Numbered from the stretch's first letter, positions 18,251 through 27,512 are shown. The stretch is 64,000 bases of DNA from an uncultured Clostridia bacterium (GCA_946413245.1 CAMKJS010000006.1:1-64000); one strand, 5' to 3'. Program-made: numbers and translations. Notes: a model not told the origin generated them from the letters alone.

Positions 18251-18299
18251 TAAAACAGCAGCGCCTGTCTCCCGCGGGAAACAGGCGCTGTTGTTTTAT
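18251..18299. terminator. bidirectional terminator
   Basis: TAAAACAGCAGCGCCTGT and ACAGGCGCTGTTGTTTTA pair over 18 positions with one mismatch around CTCCCGCGGGAA. The ends are A- and T-rich on both strands, serving the LRR gene (+) and the ceramidase-like gene (-). Confidence 0.88.
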
Positions 18300-18305
18300 A
18301 TCTCT

Positions 18306-19520
18306 TTACCCGATGAAGCCTTCCGCCAGCTGCCGGGCCAGGCGCTCCGCCTCGCCGGGGACGGGAGGCAGGCGGCGGTAGAGGAACATACTTTCCTTTG
18401 CCGCGTAGGAATCCCGCAGGAAATCATCCCGGGTGGGAAGGTATCCGCGCAGCTGTTCAGCGCAGCCCAGCACCATCGCGTCCGGACAGCCGGCGAGGCT
18501 CCGGAAATCCATCCCGATGCCGGTGTATCCCTCAAAGGGCAGCGCCAGCACAGGAACGCCTCCCAGGACAAAATATGCCGCGTCCCCCGGCTCCTCCGAG
18601 ACGAGGGAGTCAAACTGGCCCAGCAGCTCTTCCTCCCAGGCCAGCGCGCAGCGCGCGGCGGGAGCCTCCGGGCCGCCCGCTTTCCGGACTGACCGAGCCG
18701 CGGCTTCCCGAATGTCTTCGCGGGTGAAGGGAACAAGGCGGAGAGTGAAGGGCAGCCGCCCTCCCGACAGAGTCAGGGGAAGCTCCTGAAGGCCAGCGCG
18801 CAGCGTCTCAAACAGCTTCTGCCCGTATTCCGCCATCCGCTCCGGAGACGGATGCCACGGATCGATATCGCCGCAGAGGCCGTTCAGATAGACGGACAGT
18901 ATGCCCGCTTCCGCGCAGCGGCGGTGCAGTTCTCCGGAGAAATCGGCGCTGACGCAGGATACGCATCGGAGAAACACCCCGTGACAGGCGGCGTTTGCCA
19001 GCAGGATCGGAGCTTTCCCGGGACGCTCCAGCAGGAACCCCCGGGCTTCCCGGTCCACAGGCCCGTCCGGGGCGGCCCGGTTATAGATGTAATCTCCGGG
19101 CACAGGCCCGCGGGTATACAGCAGCCGCGCGACCTCCGACAGATCCGCCGCCGCGCTTTCCAGCGCGGGGCGGATTTTTTCCGCGAGGCCGGCGACATAA
19201 GCGTCGTCCACTTCCCCGCAGCCATTATGATACTTCACGGCGGGACCGGTGTGCGTGTGGATGCTGACGATCATGACCCGCTCCCGCGGGATCCCCAGGG
19301 AGCCGGCGTATGAAATGACCGCGTCCGCCACCTCCTGGCTGAGGCCCAGTACGTCGCAGCTGACGATCAGCTGCCGCTGCTTTCCGCTTTCCAGTATGAC
19401 GGCCCGGGCATAGAGCGGATCCCGGACGGAATCGCATTTTCTCTGAAGATAATATCCATAGCCGGCCAGTTCAACCCCCATGGGCGGGGTGATTTCAGCC
19501 AATCCAAAACCTGCGCGCAT
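18306..19520 (-). CDS. neutral/alkaline ceramidase-like hydrolase
   Basis: A 404-residue protein resembling the N-terminal catalytic domain of neutral ceramidases (zinc amidases). Seen: GFGLAEITPPMGVELAGYG at the start, DPLYARAVILE, SIHTHTGPAVKYHNG (about residue 95, zinc-type HxH), NAACHGVF (His) and LNGLCGDIDPW. It lacks a signal peptide and the C-terminal domain of secreted ceramidases, which are about 650 residues or more, so it is probably cytoplasmic and may act on another amide. It is the last gene of an operon with GH20, an amino-sugar kinase and a SIS protein. AAAGGAGAAG precedes the ATG. True ceramidase activity is doubtful. Confidence 0.8.
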   Translation of the reverse strand: MRAGFGLAEITPPMGVELAGYGYYLQRKCDSVRDPLYARAVILESGKQRQLIVSCDVLGLSQEVADAVISYAGSLGIPRERVMIVSIHTHTGPAVKYHNGCGEVDDAYVAGLAEKIRPALESAAADLSEVARLLYTRGPVPGDYIYNRAAPDGPVDREARGFLLERPGKAPILLANAACHGVFLRCVSCVSADFSGELHRRCAEAGILSVYLNGLCGDIDPWHPSPERMAEYGQKLFETLRAGLQELPLTLSGGRLPFTLRLVPFTREDIREAAARSVRKAGGPEAPAARCALAWEEELLGQFDSLVSEEPGDAAYFVLGGVPVLALPFEGYTGIGMDFRSLAGCPDAMVLGCAEQLRGYLPTRDDFLRDSYAAKESMFLYRRLPPVPGEAERLARQLAEGFIG

Positions 19521-19586
19521 TGTTCTTCTCCTTTGGATCCGGTTTTCAGATCCGTTGTGTCTGTCATGGGGAACAGGCGGCTGCTT

Positions 19587-20324
19587 TCACAGCAGCCCGG
19601 GTATCCGGTCCCGGTATTTTTCCACCAGGCGGTTGTTGATCTCGTCTCCGCCGTCGATATTGCTGCTGACGAAGAAGTCCGCCGGAAAGCCTTCTTCCAG
19701 GGCGATCTCGTGCACCCGGCAGAGAATGGCCTGCAGGATTGCCGCCCCGGCCGCGGTGGAGGTGGCGCCGGTAAAGGACCGATCGGCGAACTGAATGGCG
19801 GCGTCCCCCGGAATGCCTCCGTTGTCCAGCACCAGATCGGCAACCTCGAAGAGGCGGAGACCCAGCTCGTTCCGCCCGGTGACGGAGGAGGAGTGGGCCA
19901 GGCTGGTCAGGGCGATCACGAAGACGCCCCGCTCCCGGGCTGCCCGAGCCAGCAGAACCGGCACCGCGTTCCGCCCGGAGTTGGAGGCGATGATGAGTAC
20001 GTCACCCGCGGAGAGGGGATACCGTTCCAGCAGGCGCGGAACCCAGGTTTCGTCCCGCTCCTCCAGCGTGCTGCCTGCGGCGGAAATGTGCAGCATCAGC
20101 TTCTCATCCAGAATCGGGCAGACCGGGGCCAGCCCTCCGGCCCGGTAGAAGATTTCCAGGGCAAGCAGATGTCCGTGCCCGGTGCCGAAGGTATACAGCA
20201 GGTGTCCGTCCCGGACGGCGTCCGCGATGCGCCGGGCGGCGGTTTCCATCGCCGGCCCCTGGGTCTGACGGACCCGGGCAAGCAGCCCGGTCAGATTGTC
20301 AAAATAACGGTCGACAGCAGTCAT
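19587..20324 (-). CDS. SIS-domain phosphosugar-binding protein (UPF0309 type)
   Basis: A 245-residue cytoplasmic protein with the sugar-isomerase (SIS) fold. YTFGTGHGHLLALEIFYRAGG (about 45-65) and ASNSGRNAVPVLLA (about 113-126) are the phosphosugar-binding loops with Gly-Thr-Gly and Ser-Asn-Ser-Gly, as in UPF0309 proteins. AAGGAGG stands 7 bp before the ATG. Twelve bases separate it from the kinase gene, so it probably handles the phosphorylated amino sugar made by that kinase, as an isomerase, etherase-like or deaminase-like step. The exact reaction is not visible. Confidence 0.85.
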   Translation of the reverse strand: MTAVDRYFDNLTGLLARVRQTQGPAMETAARRIADAVRDGHLLYTFGTGHGHLLALEIFYRAGGLAPVCPILDEKLMLHISAAGSTLEERDETWVPRLLERYPLSAGDVLIIASNSGRNAVPVLLARAARERGVFVIALTSLAHSSSVTGRNELGLRLFEVADLVLDNGGIPGDAAIQFADRSFTGATSTAAGAAILQAILCRVHEIALEEGFPADFFVSSNIDGGDEINNRLVEKYRDRIPGLL

Positions 20325-20336
20325 GAGGTTTCCTCC

Positions 20337-21284
20337 TTACGGTTCGTCTGTAAAAGCAGGCAGGCTTTCGGATGAAAGCCCTTCCCGCAGCATGGCCAGA
20401 ATCACGGCGCCAAGCACCGGAGGGTATTCGGGCAGGCAGGGCCGAACTTCCGGGACACGGGCGGACAGCGCCTCCGAAAACAGCGATCTCGCCAGCGCGC
20501 TGTGCTGAAAAACGCCGCCGTAGAGACCGACGCGGTCTTTGGCTTCCGGCACCGACTTCAGCAGGGATGCCGCCAGCGCGGAGATTTCCTGCATCTGGCG
20601 GGTGAGAATATCCAGGGCGTCCGGATCTCCTTCCTCCGCCAGACGGACCACCTCCGCCCCGAAGGCCGCGAGGGTGTCCACCCCCGAGCCGGGAGGATAC
20701 AGGGCGGTCAGCAGGCTGCGGGAATCCGGAACGGAACAGGACGAGAAGGCGGCAGCCAGCAGCGGTGTCTCCCGCTTTTCCGTTTCCAGGCGCCAGAGTG
20801 CCCGGAAGAGCCCCTCCCGGGCCAGCATATATCCGCTTCCGGGATCGCCGATCTTCCATCCCCAGCCGCCGGCAGCCTGCTCCTGTCCGGCCGCGTTCCG
20901 AACCATGACCATGGAGCCGGTGCCGCACACGGTCATCAATCCGGGACGGCCCAGGGTCAGCCCGGCCAGCGCCACCGTCAGATCGCTTTCCAGAATCAGG
21001 CGGCAGCCCGGAGGCAGCGCGGCCTGAAAGGCGGAGAGGATATCCGGCGGGGCAGGGCCGTCCAGTGCGGCGAGCCCCGCGCAGACGACGATCCGGCCGG
21101 CCGGCCCGGCAGGAAGGAGGCGCGCCAGGATCTCCCCGAAGCGGCTGACACAGGTATCCAGGCCGTCGTTGCAGAAATTCAGACCCGATCCGGCCGCCCG
21201 GGCAAGAATGCGCCCGTCCGGCCGCACAGAGACGGCGGAAGTGTGGGTTCCGCCGCCGTCGACGCCGATATACAGCTCTGTCAT
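20337..21284 (-). CDS. BadF/BadG/BcrA-type N-acetylglucosamine kinase-like protein
   Basis: A 315-residue ATPase of the ASKHA fold, in the family that includes N-acetylglucosamine kinase. Motifs: YIGVDGGGTHTSAVSV (phosphate 1, residues 5-20), VCGTGSMVMV (phosphate 2, about 130) and GWGWKIGDPGSGYML just after. The track ORF starts at 21584, but homologues start at the first phosphate motif. The ATG at 21284 is 16 bp after the GH20 stop and is preceded by CCGGAGGAACC. Its position between a beta-hexosaminidase and a phosphosugar protein supports phosphorylation of GlcNAc or a related sugar released by GH20. Confidence 0.88.
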   Translation of the reverse strand: MTELYIGVDGGGTHTSAVSVRPDGRILARAAGSGLNFCNDGLDTCVSRFGEILARLLPAGPAGRIVVCAGLAALDGPAPPDILSAFQAALPPGCRLILESDLTVALAGLTLGRPGLMTVCGTGSMVMVRNAAGQEQAAGGWGWKIGDPGSGYMLAREGLFRALWRLETEKRETPLLAAAFSSCSVPDSRSLLTALYPPGSGVDTLAAFGAEVVRLAEEGDPDALDILTRQMQEISALAASLLKSVPEAKDRVGLYGGVFQHSALARSLFSEALSARVPEVRPCLPEYPPVLGAVILAMLREGLSSESLPAFTDEP

Positions 21285-21300
21285 GAAAGGGTTCCTCCGG

Positions 21301-23106
21301 TTACAGATTGAAGACAGGGGATACGAAGACCTGATAGAACTCCATGCCGCTCTTCCGCGTGGGATCCTTCGGTTCCTCATCCAGCTCGCAGAGGGTGGGG
21401 AGCGTCCCGTCGCACCAGCGGAGAATCGCGTCCTGCACGTCCCGCAGCCGGCCTTCCACGGCTCCGTACCGCAGGGCCAGCACTTCCCAGCCGTTACGCC
21501 TGTAAATGCTTTCCCACTGCGCCTTGTGCAGCGCGCGCAGAGAATCATACACGGAGAGAAGCGCGGGGATTTCCTCCAGGGCAATTTTCCGCAGCGCGAC
21601 CCGGTCTCCGGCGAGATACAGGGGACGGATGCGCATTTTGAGGGACGCTTTCAGCGCACAAATCTCGAACAGGGCCGCGGCATAGCGGCAGTCCGCCCGA
21701 TCCTGATAATCCTTCAGAATCTCCAGGGCCTGCTCGCTCCGCTCAACGGCGGAGGGCAGCTCTTCCGCGGTGGGGCCCAGCGGATACAGCAGGTCGCACC
21801 AGATCAAAGCCTTGCCCACGCGCCTGTCCCGCAGATCGGGATAGAACAGGCCGAAGGCGTTGTACGCCCGGTCAGGCAGCCCGGTCAGGAATTCGCCGGT
21901 TTCCGCGATGGTTTCGTGGGCACAGTCCTCGCCGCGCCAGCAGTATTCCGAGATAATGGGCAGCTGATTCAGGGCCAGGAAGGGGCTGGTCTCGTTGCCG
22001 TCGTCCCCCCAGGTGGTGGCCAGCACCGTGCGGGTTTTGTGCCGCACACAGGAGCGCACGCCGCACTCCATGCTTTCCCGGGTCAGGTTCACGTGCGGCA
22101 GGAAACCGCTCCAGACCCAGATGCCGCCGGCGTAGGCGGTGTTGGGGCTCATCTGCGCGTGCCCGGAGAGCATATGATCGTACCATTTCTCCTCGTCATG
22201 ATAGTAATCCCAGTAGCACAGATCCACATCCGGCAGCCGGTCGATGACGCTCTGAGGGATCTTCGCGTCCAGATCATAATAATCGCCGGTGGCGGAGCCC
22301 AGCCGGAAGAACATGTCGCTCCACATCATGGGATGGAAATCGTACTTTTTGCAGATTTCCACCACCCGGTTCAGGTGACGGGAAAGAAGCTCGAACCGGT
22401 CCGTGGGCCCGAACTTCCGGAAATACTGCCCGAGGCCGACGGAATGGGCTTCGTCCATGCCGATATGGAGGCGCTTTCCCCGGACGTAGCTCCGCACCGC
22501 CCGGATCTCCGCCTCGATGAACTTGTAGGTTTCCTCGTCGTCACACAGGAGAATGGTGGGCTGATCCTTCAGGTGCTCGTTTTCCTTCCACTGGAGAAAG
22601 TTTCCCATATGCGCCAGCGTCTGGATGCAGGGGATCAGCTCCAGCCCCAGGGAATCGGCGTAGTCGTCCAGCTCCCGGTATTCCTCCGGGGTCAGGCGGC
22701 CGCGGAGGTAGCCCATGTACGGATATTCGGGGACGGTATAGGTGTCCTCGGTGTAAAGCACGACCGTGTCGAGGCCCAGGGCGGCGCTGTACGCCATATA
22801 TTTTTTGCAGGCTTCCACCGTCATCACGCCGTTCCGGGAAAAATCCAGGAAGGAACCGCAGGACTCAAAATGCTTCGTTTCCCGGACGGATACGGGGTGC
22901 CTGCCGGCGGCCCTTTCCTGCGCCAGGCGGAACCAGGCTCTTGCCAAAGCGGACCGGTTTTCGGCCCGGAGAATGTAAGCGGAGCCCTCTCCGGTGACCG
23001 TGACGCCGGGCCCCTCTTCCACGCGGATGTCCAGGCCGTCAAAGGAAACGTTCAATATGCCGGATACAGCCTCGCGGACGGAATCGATCTCATGCTGCGT
23101 AAACAC
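21301..23106 (-). CDS. GH20 beta-N-acetylhexosaminidase
   Basis: Predicted exo-beta-N-acetylhexosaminidase using substrate-assisted catalysis. The 601-residue protein has the catalytic Asp-Glu pair in HIGMDEAHSVGLG (Asp218-Glu219). SFLDFSRNGVMTVEACKKYM and MYWSD-like WSDMFFR complete a GH20 barrel of the cytoplasmic subtype with a long helical C-terminus. No signal peptide, so it acts on imported chitobiose- or N-glycan-type fragments. The start is GTG with AAAGGGG 6 bp upstream. It is the first gene of the four-gene amino-sugar operon. No clear promoter was identified in 23107-23205. Confidence 0.9.
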   Translation of the reverse strand: MFTQHEIDSVREAVSGILNVSFDGLDIRVEEGPGVTVTGEGSAYILRAENRSALARAWFRLAQERAAGRHPVSVRETKHFESCGSFLDFSRNGVMTVEACKKYMAYSAALGLDTVVLYTEDTYTVPEYPYMGYLRGRLTPEEYRELDDYADSLGLELIPCIQTLAHMGNFLQWKENEHLKDQPTILLCDDEETYKFIEAEIRAVRSYVRGKRLHIGMDEAHSVGLGQYFRKFGPTDRFELLSRHLNRVVEICKKYDFHPMMWSDMFFRLGSATGDYYDLDAKIPQSVIDRLPDVDLCYWDYYHDEEKWYDHMLSGHAQMSPNTAYAGGIWVWSGFLPHVNLTRESMECGVRSCVRHKTRTVLATTWGDDGNETSPFLALNQLPIISEYCWRGEDCAHETIAETGEFLTGLPDRAYNAFGLFYPDLRDRRVGKALIWCDLLYPLGPTAEELPSAVERSEQALEILKDYQDRADCRYAAALFEICALKASLKMRIRPLYLAGDRVALRKIALEEIPALLSVYDSLRALHKAQWESIYRRNGWEVLALRYGAVEGRLRDVQDAILRWCDGTLPTLCELDEEPKDPTRKSGMEFYQVFVSPVFNL

Positions 23107-23205
23107 AATAAACCCCTTTCTGAATCATTCGGATTTGGAAAATACGCCTAAAAGTATATATTCGGGATACCCCGGACCATTCCTGCCGCAGGGGGAAATT
23201 ATTGC

Positions 23206-23234
23206 TTGCAATTCAGCACGCCGCAGACTATCAT
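23206..23234 (+). promoter_or_regulatory. SigA promoter for C39-M20-DUF1961-metallohydrolase operon
   Basis: TTGCAA (23206-23211), 17-bp spacer, TATCAT (23229-23234), about 46 bp before the start codon. Confidence 0.7.
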
Positions 23235-23280
23235 AGAGACAGGAAAAAAATCAGGGATCCATTCCCGGAGCGGAGGCGCC

Positions 23281-23883
23281 ATGAAGGAACCGTCTGTTTT
23301 TTACTGTCAGCTGGATTATGAGGACCGGCCCTATCCCTGCGGAAAAACGGGGCTGGGCACCATCGCCGACAACGGCTGCGGCCCCTGCTGCGCCGCCATG
23401 GTGGCGGAAAGCATGCTGGGGATCCGCTATAAACCCTGGGACGCCTGCGAGCTGGCGATCGCCTGCGGCGCGAGGGAGGAACCGGGCACGGATCTGTATA
23501 TCTTTGCCCCTGTTTTCGCGGAAAAAGTGGGGCTGAAGGTGCGCTGCACCGAAGACGCGGACGAGGCGCAGCGCTTTCTGCAGGCGCGGAAGGGCCTGGT
23601 GATCGCCAACACGCAGGGGGACAGGCCGCAGGACGGCTGGATCGGGGTGTTTTCCGACTGCGGGCACTATATCGTGCTGGCGGAGGCGGAAGGGAAAACG
23701 GTCGGCGTCTGGGACCCCATGTACCGCCCGGGCCGGTACGACGTGCCCGGAAGGGCGGGCAAGGTGCGCATGGAGGGAAACGAAGCCTTCGCTGATTTTG
23801 AGGTCATCCGGCAGGACTGTAAGGACCGGCCCTTTTTCCTGTTTGAAAAAGCCGGTCAGGAGGAAGGAGCGGATCCGTCATGA
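23281..23883 (+). CDS. C39-like cysteine peptidase domain protein
   Basis: A 200-residue protein with a papain-like C39 arrangement. Seen: NGCGPCCAAMVAESM (Cys33-37, catalytic Cys plus extra Cys residues), DCGHYIVLAEA (His about 143) and VGVWDPMY (Asp). There is no transporter domain and no signal peptide, unlike bacteriocin-exporter C39 domains. The start at 23281 follows GCGGAGGCGCC. The stop overlaps the M20 start by four bases (ATGA), indicating translational coupling. It could cleave a peptide that the adjacent amidohydrolase then processes. The substrate is unknown. Confidence 0.75.
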   Translation: MKEPSVFYCQLDYEDRPYPCGKTGLGTIADNGCGPCCAAMVAESMLGIRYKPWDACELAIACGAREEPGTDLYIFAPVFAEKVGLKVRCTEDADEAQRFLQARKGLVIANTQGDRPQDGWIGVFSDCGHYIVLAEAEGKTVGVWDPMYRPGRYDVPGRAGKVRMEGNEAFADFEVIRQDCKDRPFFLFEKAGQEEGADPS

Positions 23884-25085
23884 GCGTTCCCGCATATCCG
23901 CTGGATCAGAACGACCTGGTGCGCATCCGGCGGCAGCTGCACATGTATCCCGAACTGAGATGGGAGCTTCCCATGACCTCCGCACTGGTGCGGGAGGAGC
24001 TGGGGAAAATCGGCATTCCCTTCGAGGCGGACGTGTACGGAAAACATTCCGTGGTGGCGACGGTCAACGGGGAGAAGAACGGCTTCACGATCGGCCTGCG
24101 GGCGGACATGGACGCGCTGCCCATCGAGGAAAACAATCCGGACAAGCCCTACCGCTCCCGGCATCCGGGCATCATGCACGCCTGCGGCCATGACGCGCAT
24201 ACCGCCATGATGCTGGGAACCGCCAGGGCGCTCTGGGCGATCCGGGATCAGCTGCATTGCCGGGTGAAGCTGATTTTCCAGCCCTGCGAGGAAGGGCGGC
24301 CCTCCGGAGCCCGCACCCTTTGCGAGCACGGCGTGATGCGGGACATCGACTGCATCGTGATGTGCCACGTGAACTGCGGGGATCCCACCCATATGATCTC
24401 CACCAAAGCTGGCTGCACCAACTGCTCTTCCGTCGCGTTCAAAATTGCGCTGCAGGGGAAGGCGGTCCACGCCGCCACGCCCCATGCGGGGATCGACGCC
24501 CTGGCGGCGGGCGTCAAGATTTATGAGGGCATCCAGCTGCTGGTGAGCCGGGAGGTGGATCCCTTCGATACCTGCGTGATGAGCGTATGCACGATGCACG
24601 CGGGCACCACCGTGGCCGCCAACGCGGATACCTGCACGCTGGAGGGTACCATCCGGTGCGCAAAGGACCGGACCATGGCCTGGGCGCGGGAGCGGCTGCA
24701 AAAGCTGGTCCGGGCGGTGGCGGAGGAAAGCCGGGTGGGCTCCGATCTGTCCTGGAGCGGCGATCCGCTGCCTTGCGCGTACAACGACGCGGCGTTGTAC
24801 CAGGCCTTCCGGGCATCGGCGGTCCGGGCAGTGGGAGAGGAGAACGTGAAGGAACTGGCGATTTCTCCGGGGGCGGAGGATTTCGCGTATTACGAGCAGG
24901 AACGCCCCGGGCTGCTGTTCGGCCTGGGAATGCGCAACGAGACGCTGGGCGCCTGCCATCCCGCGCATACGAAGGATTGGGATATCGACGAGGCGGCTCT
25001 GTCCACCGGCGTCCGGACGTTCGTACAGTTCGTCTGGGACGCGATGGACGGGATCCCGGGCGTTCCGGGAAGAGAGAATGCCTGA
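23880..25085 (+). CDS. M20-family amidohydrolase/peptidase
   Basis: A 401-residue cytoplasmic metal-dependent amidohydrolase of the hippurate hydrolase / N-acyl amino-acid amidohydrolase group (M20D). Metal ligands and catalytic residues are in GLRADMDALPIEE (about 76-88), HACGHDAHTAMMLG (about 100-113), QPCEEGRPSG (Glu-Glu about 139) and the C-terminal AEDFAYY. It is translationally coupled to the C39-like gene upstream. It could remove N-acyl groups from amino acids or peptides. The precise substrate is not determined. Confidence 0.9.
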   Translation: MSVPAYPLDQNDLVRIRRQLHMYPELRWELPMTSALVREELGKIGIPFEADVYGKHSVVATVNGEKNGFTIGLRADMDALPIEENNPDKPYRSRHPGIMHACGHDAHTAMMLGTARALWAIRDQLHCRVKLIFQPCEEGRPSGARTLCEHGVMRDIDCIVMCHVNCGDPTHMISTKAGCTNCSSVAFKIALQGKAVHAATPHAGIDALAAGVKIYEGIQLLVSREVDPFDTCVMSVCTMHAGTTVAANADTCTLEGTIRCAKDRTMAWARERLQKLVRAVAEESRVGSDLSWSGDPLPCAYNDAALYQAFRASAVRAVGEENVKELAISPGAEDFAYYEQERPGLLFGLGMRNETLGACHPAHTKDWDIDEAALSTGVRTFVQFVWDAMDGIPGVPGRENA

Positions 25086-25128
25086 ACCGTGCGGATCCGT
25101 TCTTCCGGAGGGGAAAAGGAGAGGGAAA

Positions 25129-25815
25129 ATGCTGTATGAGACATATCGGGGAAAGCTGCTGTACGAAAACAGCCTGTCGAACCCGGCGTGCATGAAGGAT
25201 TTTGTTGCGGAAGGGAAAGCCGTAACACGCTTTCCGGACGGAAGGCTGTGGCTGGAAAACGCGGAAAGCCCGGAGAAGGGGCAGGCGGCCAACTATGTGC
25301 TCTGGTGCCGGGAAAATTTCCCGGCGGATTTTCTGCTGGAGGTTTCTTTCCAGCCGATTCGCGAGCCGGGGCTGGCCATGATTTTCTTTGCCGCGGCAGG
25401 CCGGAACGGGGAGGACCTTTTCGATCCGGGTCTCGCGGCCCGCACGGGGGAATACAGGCAGTATCATCACGGGGATATCAACGCGTTCCATCTTTCCTTC
25501 TTCCGCAGGAAGGAGCCGGACGAGCGCAGCTTCCACACCTGTAATCTCCGCAAGAGCTACGGGTTTTATCTGACCGCCCAGGGGGCGGATCCGATTCCGG
25601 ACGCGGCGGACGCCGCGGCTCCCTATCAGCTGTCCCTGCTGAAACGGGGGAGGGACGTGAGGTTTGCCGTGAACGAGCTGGAAGTTCTCCGGTTTACGGA
25701 TGACGGGGAAACCTTCGGTCCGCTGCTGGGCGGCGGAAAGATCGGCTTCCGTCAGCTGGCTCCGATGATCGGGGCATACGCGGATCTGCGGGTCTGGGAA
25801 GGAGCGCGGCCATGA
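25129..25815 (+). CDS. DUF1961 family protein
   Basis: A 228-residue protein resembling DUF1961 proteins, which have a concanavalin-like beta-sandwich suggested by many alternating strands (NYVLWCRENFPADFLLEVSF, LAMIFFAAAGRNGEDLF, YQLSLLKRGRDVRFAVN). It likely binds or cleaves a glycan, but no activity is known. The ATG at 25129 follows AAAAGGAGAGGGAA. The track start at 25078 lies inside the M20 gene. It overlaps the next gene by four bases. Confidence 0.72.
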   Translation: MLYETYRGKLLYENSLSNPACMKDFVAEGKAVTRFPDGRLWLENAESPEKGQAANYVLWCRENFPADFLLEVSFQPIREPGLAMIFFAAAGRNGEDLFDPGLAARTGEYRQYHHGDINAFHLSFFRRKEPDERSFHTCNLRKSYGFYLTAQGADPIPDAADAAAPYQLSLLKRGRDVRFAVNELEVLRFTDDGETFGPLLGGGKIGFRQLAPMIGAYADLRVWEGARP

Positions 25816-27428
25816 AACTGACCTTTCTGGGAGCGAACCACGAGGTGACCGGAAGCAGAACGCTGCTGGAATGGAATCCGGGACGGTATCTGCTGACGGA
25901 CGACGGGATGATCCAGGGGGATAACGAATATGTCCGCGCCGAGCTGCCCGTGTCTCCGGCGCAGATCGAGTATGTGCTGCTGACCCACGCCCACATCGAT
26001 CACAGCGGCATGCTGCCGCTGCTCGTGAAGCAGGGCTTCCGGGGCCGGATTTACGCTACGCCGGAGACGATCAGCCTCTGTGCGATCATGCTGGCCGACA
26101 GCGCCAATATCCAGGAGAACGACGCGGAGAATCAGACGAAGAAGAACCTCCGGGCGGGAATGGATCCTGTGGAACCGCTGTATACCGCGGAGGACGCGGA
26201 GAAGACCATGAAGCTGTTCCGCCCCTGCCGCTACGGGGAGATCATCACCGTGGACGAGGGGATCAGCGTGCGGTTTACCGACGCGGGACATCTGCTGGGG
26301 TCTTCCGCCGTCGAATGCTTTCTGACAGAGGAAGGAAAGCAGGTAACGATGGTATTCAGCGGAGATGTGGGCAACCTGAATCAGCCCATCATCCGGGATC
26401 CCTCTCCCGTGGAGGCGGCGGACTATCTGCTGCTGGAATCCACCTACGGAGACCGGCTGCACGACGCAGCCACGGATCCGATTCCCTTTCTGACGGAAAA
26501 GCTGAAGGAAACCTTTGACCGGGGAGGAACGGTGATTATTCCTTCTTTCGCGGTGGGGCGCACCCAGGAACTGCTGTATTTCTTCCGGGAAATCAAACAG
26601 AAGAAACTGCTGCCGGAATATCCCGATTTTCCGGTATATGTGGACAGCCCGATGGCCAATGAGGCGACCGCCATCTTTCTGCAGTGCGACGTCTCCTGCC
26701 TGGACGAGGAAGCCCGGGCCGTCATGCAGGCCGGGGAGAATCCCATCTGGTTCGAGGGGCTGAATACAGTGGTCTCCGCCGAAGAATCCAAGCTGCTGAA
26801 CGCCAACCATGAGCCGAAGGTGATCATCGCCTCCGGCGGCATGTGCGAGGGCGGCCGTATCCGCCATCATCTGAAGCACAACATCTGGAACCCTGCCAAC
26901 CTGATCCTGTTCGTCGGGTATCAGGCCAACGGTACCCTGGGCCGGATCATCTACGACGGCGCGAAGCATGTGAAAATCATGGGCGAAGAGATGGAAGTGA
27001 AGGCGGACGTGGCGCTGCTGAACGGCGTATCCGGCCACGCGGACCAGGCCGGGCTGCTGCGCTGGGTGGAGCAGATCAGGCAAAAGCCCCGGCGGATCTT
27101 CGTGAACCACGGGGAGGACGAAGCCTGCGAAACGCTGACGGGTCTGCTGACGGAGCGGTTCGGCGTGCCTGCGGAAGCGCCTTATTCCGGCTCCTCCTTC
27201 GATCTGCTGAAGGGGGAATGGATCCGGCTGGAGGAACCGGTGCGCCGGAAGAAGGAAAAGACGACTGCCGAGCCGAAGGCGAAAGGAAAGCAGAACCGGG
27301 AATACCGGCAGCTGGTGACGGCCGCGGAGCAGTTGCTTGCGCAGGCGAAGAAGATGGATCATTACGCGAACAGCGAGCTGCGCGTGCTGACCGGGAAGAT
27401 CGAGGCGCTGCTGTCGGAATACAGATAA
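25812..27428 (+). CDS. MBL-fold beta-CASP metallohydrolase
   Basis: A 538-residue protein of the metallo-beta-lactamase/beta-CASP superfamily (RNA-processing nucleases of the YSH1/CPSF73-like type). Motif THAHIDHSG (about 56-64) is the metal-binding HxHxDH, followed by DAGHLLGSSAVE, FSGDVGN, and the beta-CASP segments VGRTQELLYF and SGGMCEGGRIRHH (about 340). SGHADQAGLLRW holds the late His. Where relatives usually have DCGMFQG, this one reads TDDGMIQG. The 60-residue C-terminal tail is Lys-rich and helical. Probably an RNA endo/exonuclease, although it sits in an operon with hydrolases. Confidence 0.85.
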   Translation: MKLTFLGANHEVTGSRTLLEWNPGRYLLTDDGMIQGDNEYVRAELPVSPAQIEYVLLTHAHIDHSGMLPLLVKQGFRGRIYATPETISLCAIMLADSANIQENDAENQTKKNLRAGMDPVEPLYTAEDAEKTMKLFRPCRYGEIITVDEGISVRFTDAGHLLGSSAVECFLTEEGKQVTMVFSGDVGNLNQPIIRDPSPVEAADYLLLESTYGDRLHDAATDPIPFLTEKLKETFDRGGTVIIPSFAVGRTQELLYFFREIKQKKLLPEYPDFPVYVDSPMANEATAIFLQCDVSCLDEEARAVMQAGENPIWFEGLNTVVSAEESKLLNANHEPKVIIASGGMCEGGRIRHHLKHNIWNPANLILFVGYQANGTLGRIIYDGAKHVKIMGEEMEVKADVALLNGVSGHADQAGLLRWVEQIRQKPRRIFVNHGEDEACETLTGLLTERFGVPAEAPYSGSSFDLLKGEWIRLEEPVRRKKEKTTAEPKAKGKQNREYRQLVTAAEQLLAQAKKMDHYANSELRVLTGKIEALLSEYR

Positions 27429-27512
27429 CAGTCTGCTGAACACCGTGATCAGCAGAACTGGGGCAAAACAAGGAAAATGCAAAAACAGATCTGAAACAAC
27501 CGGATCTTTCGC

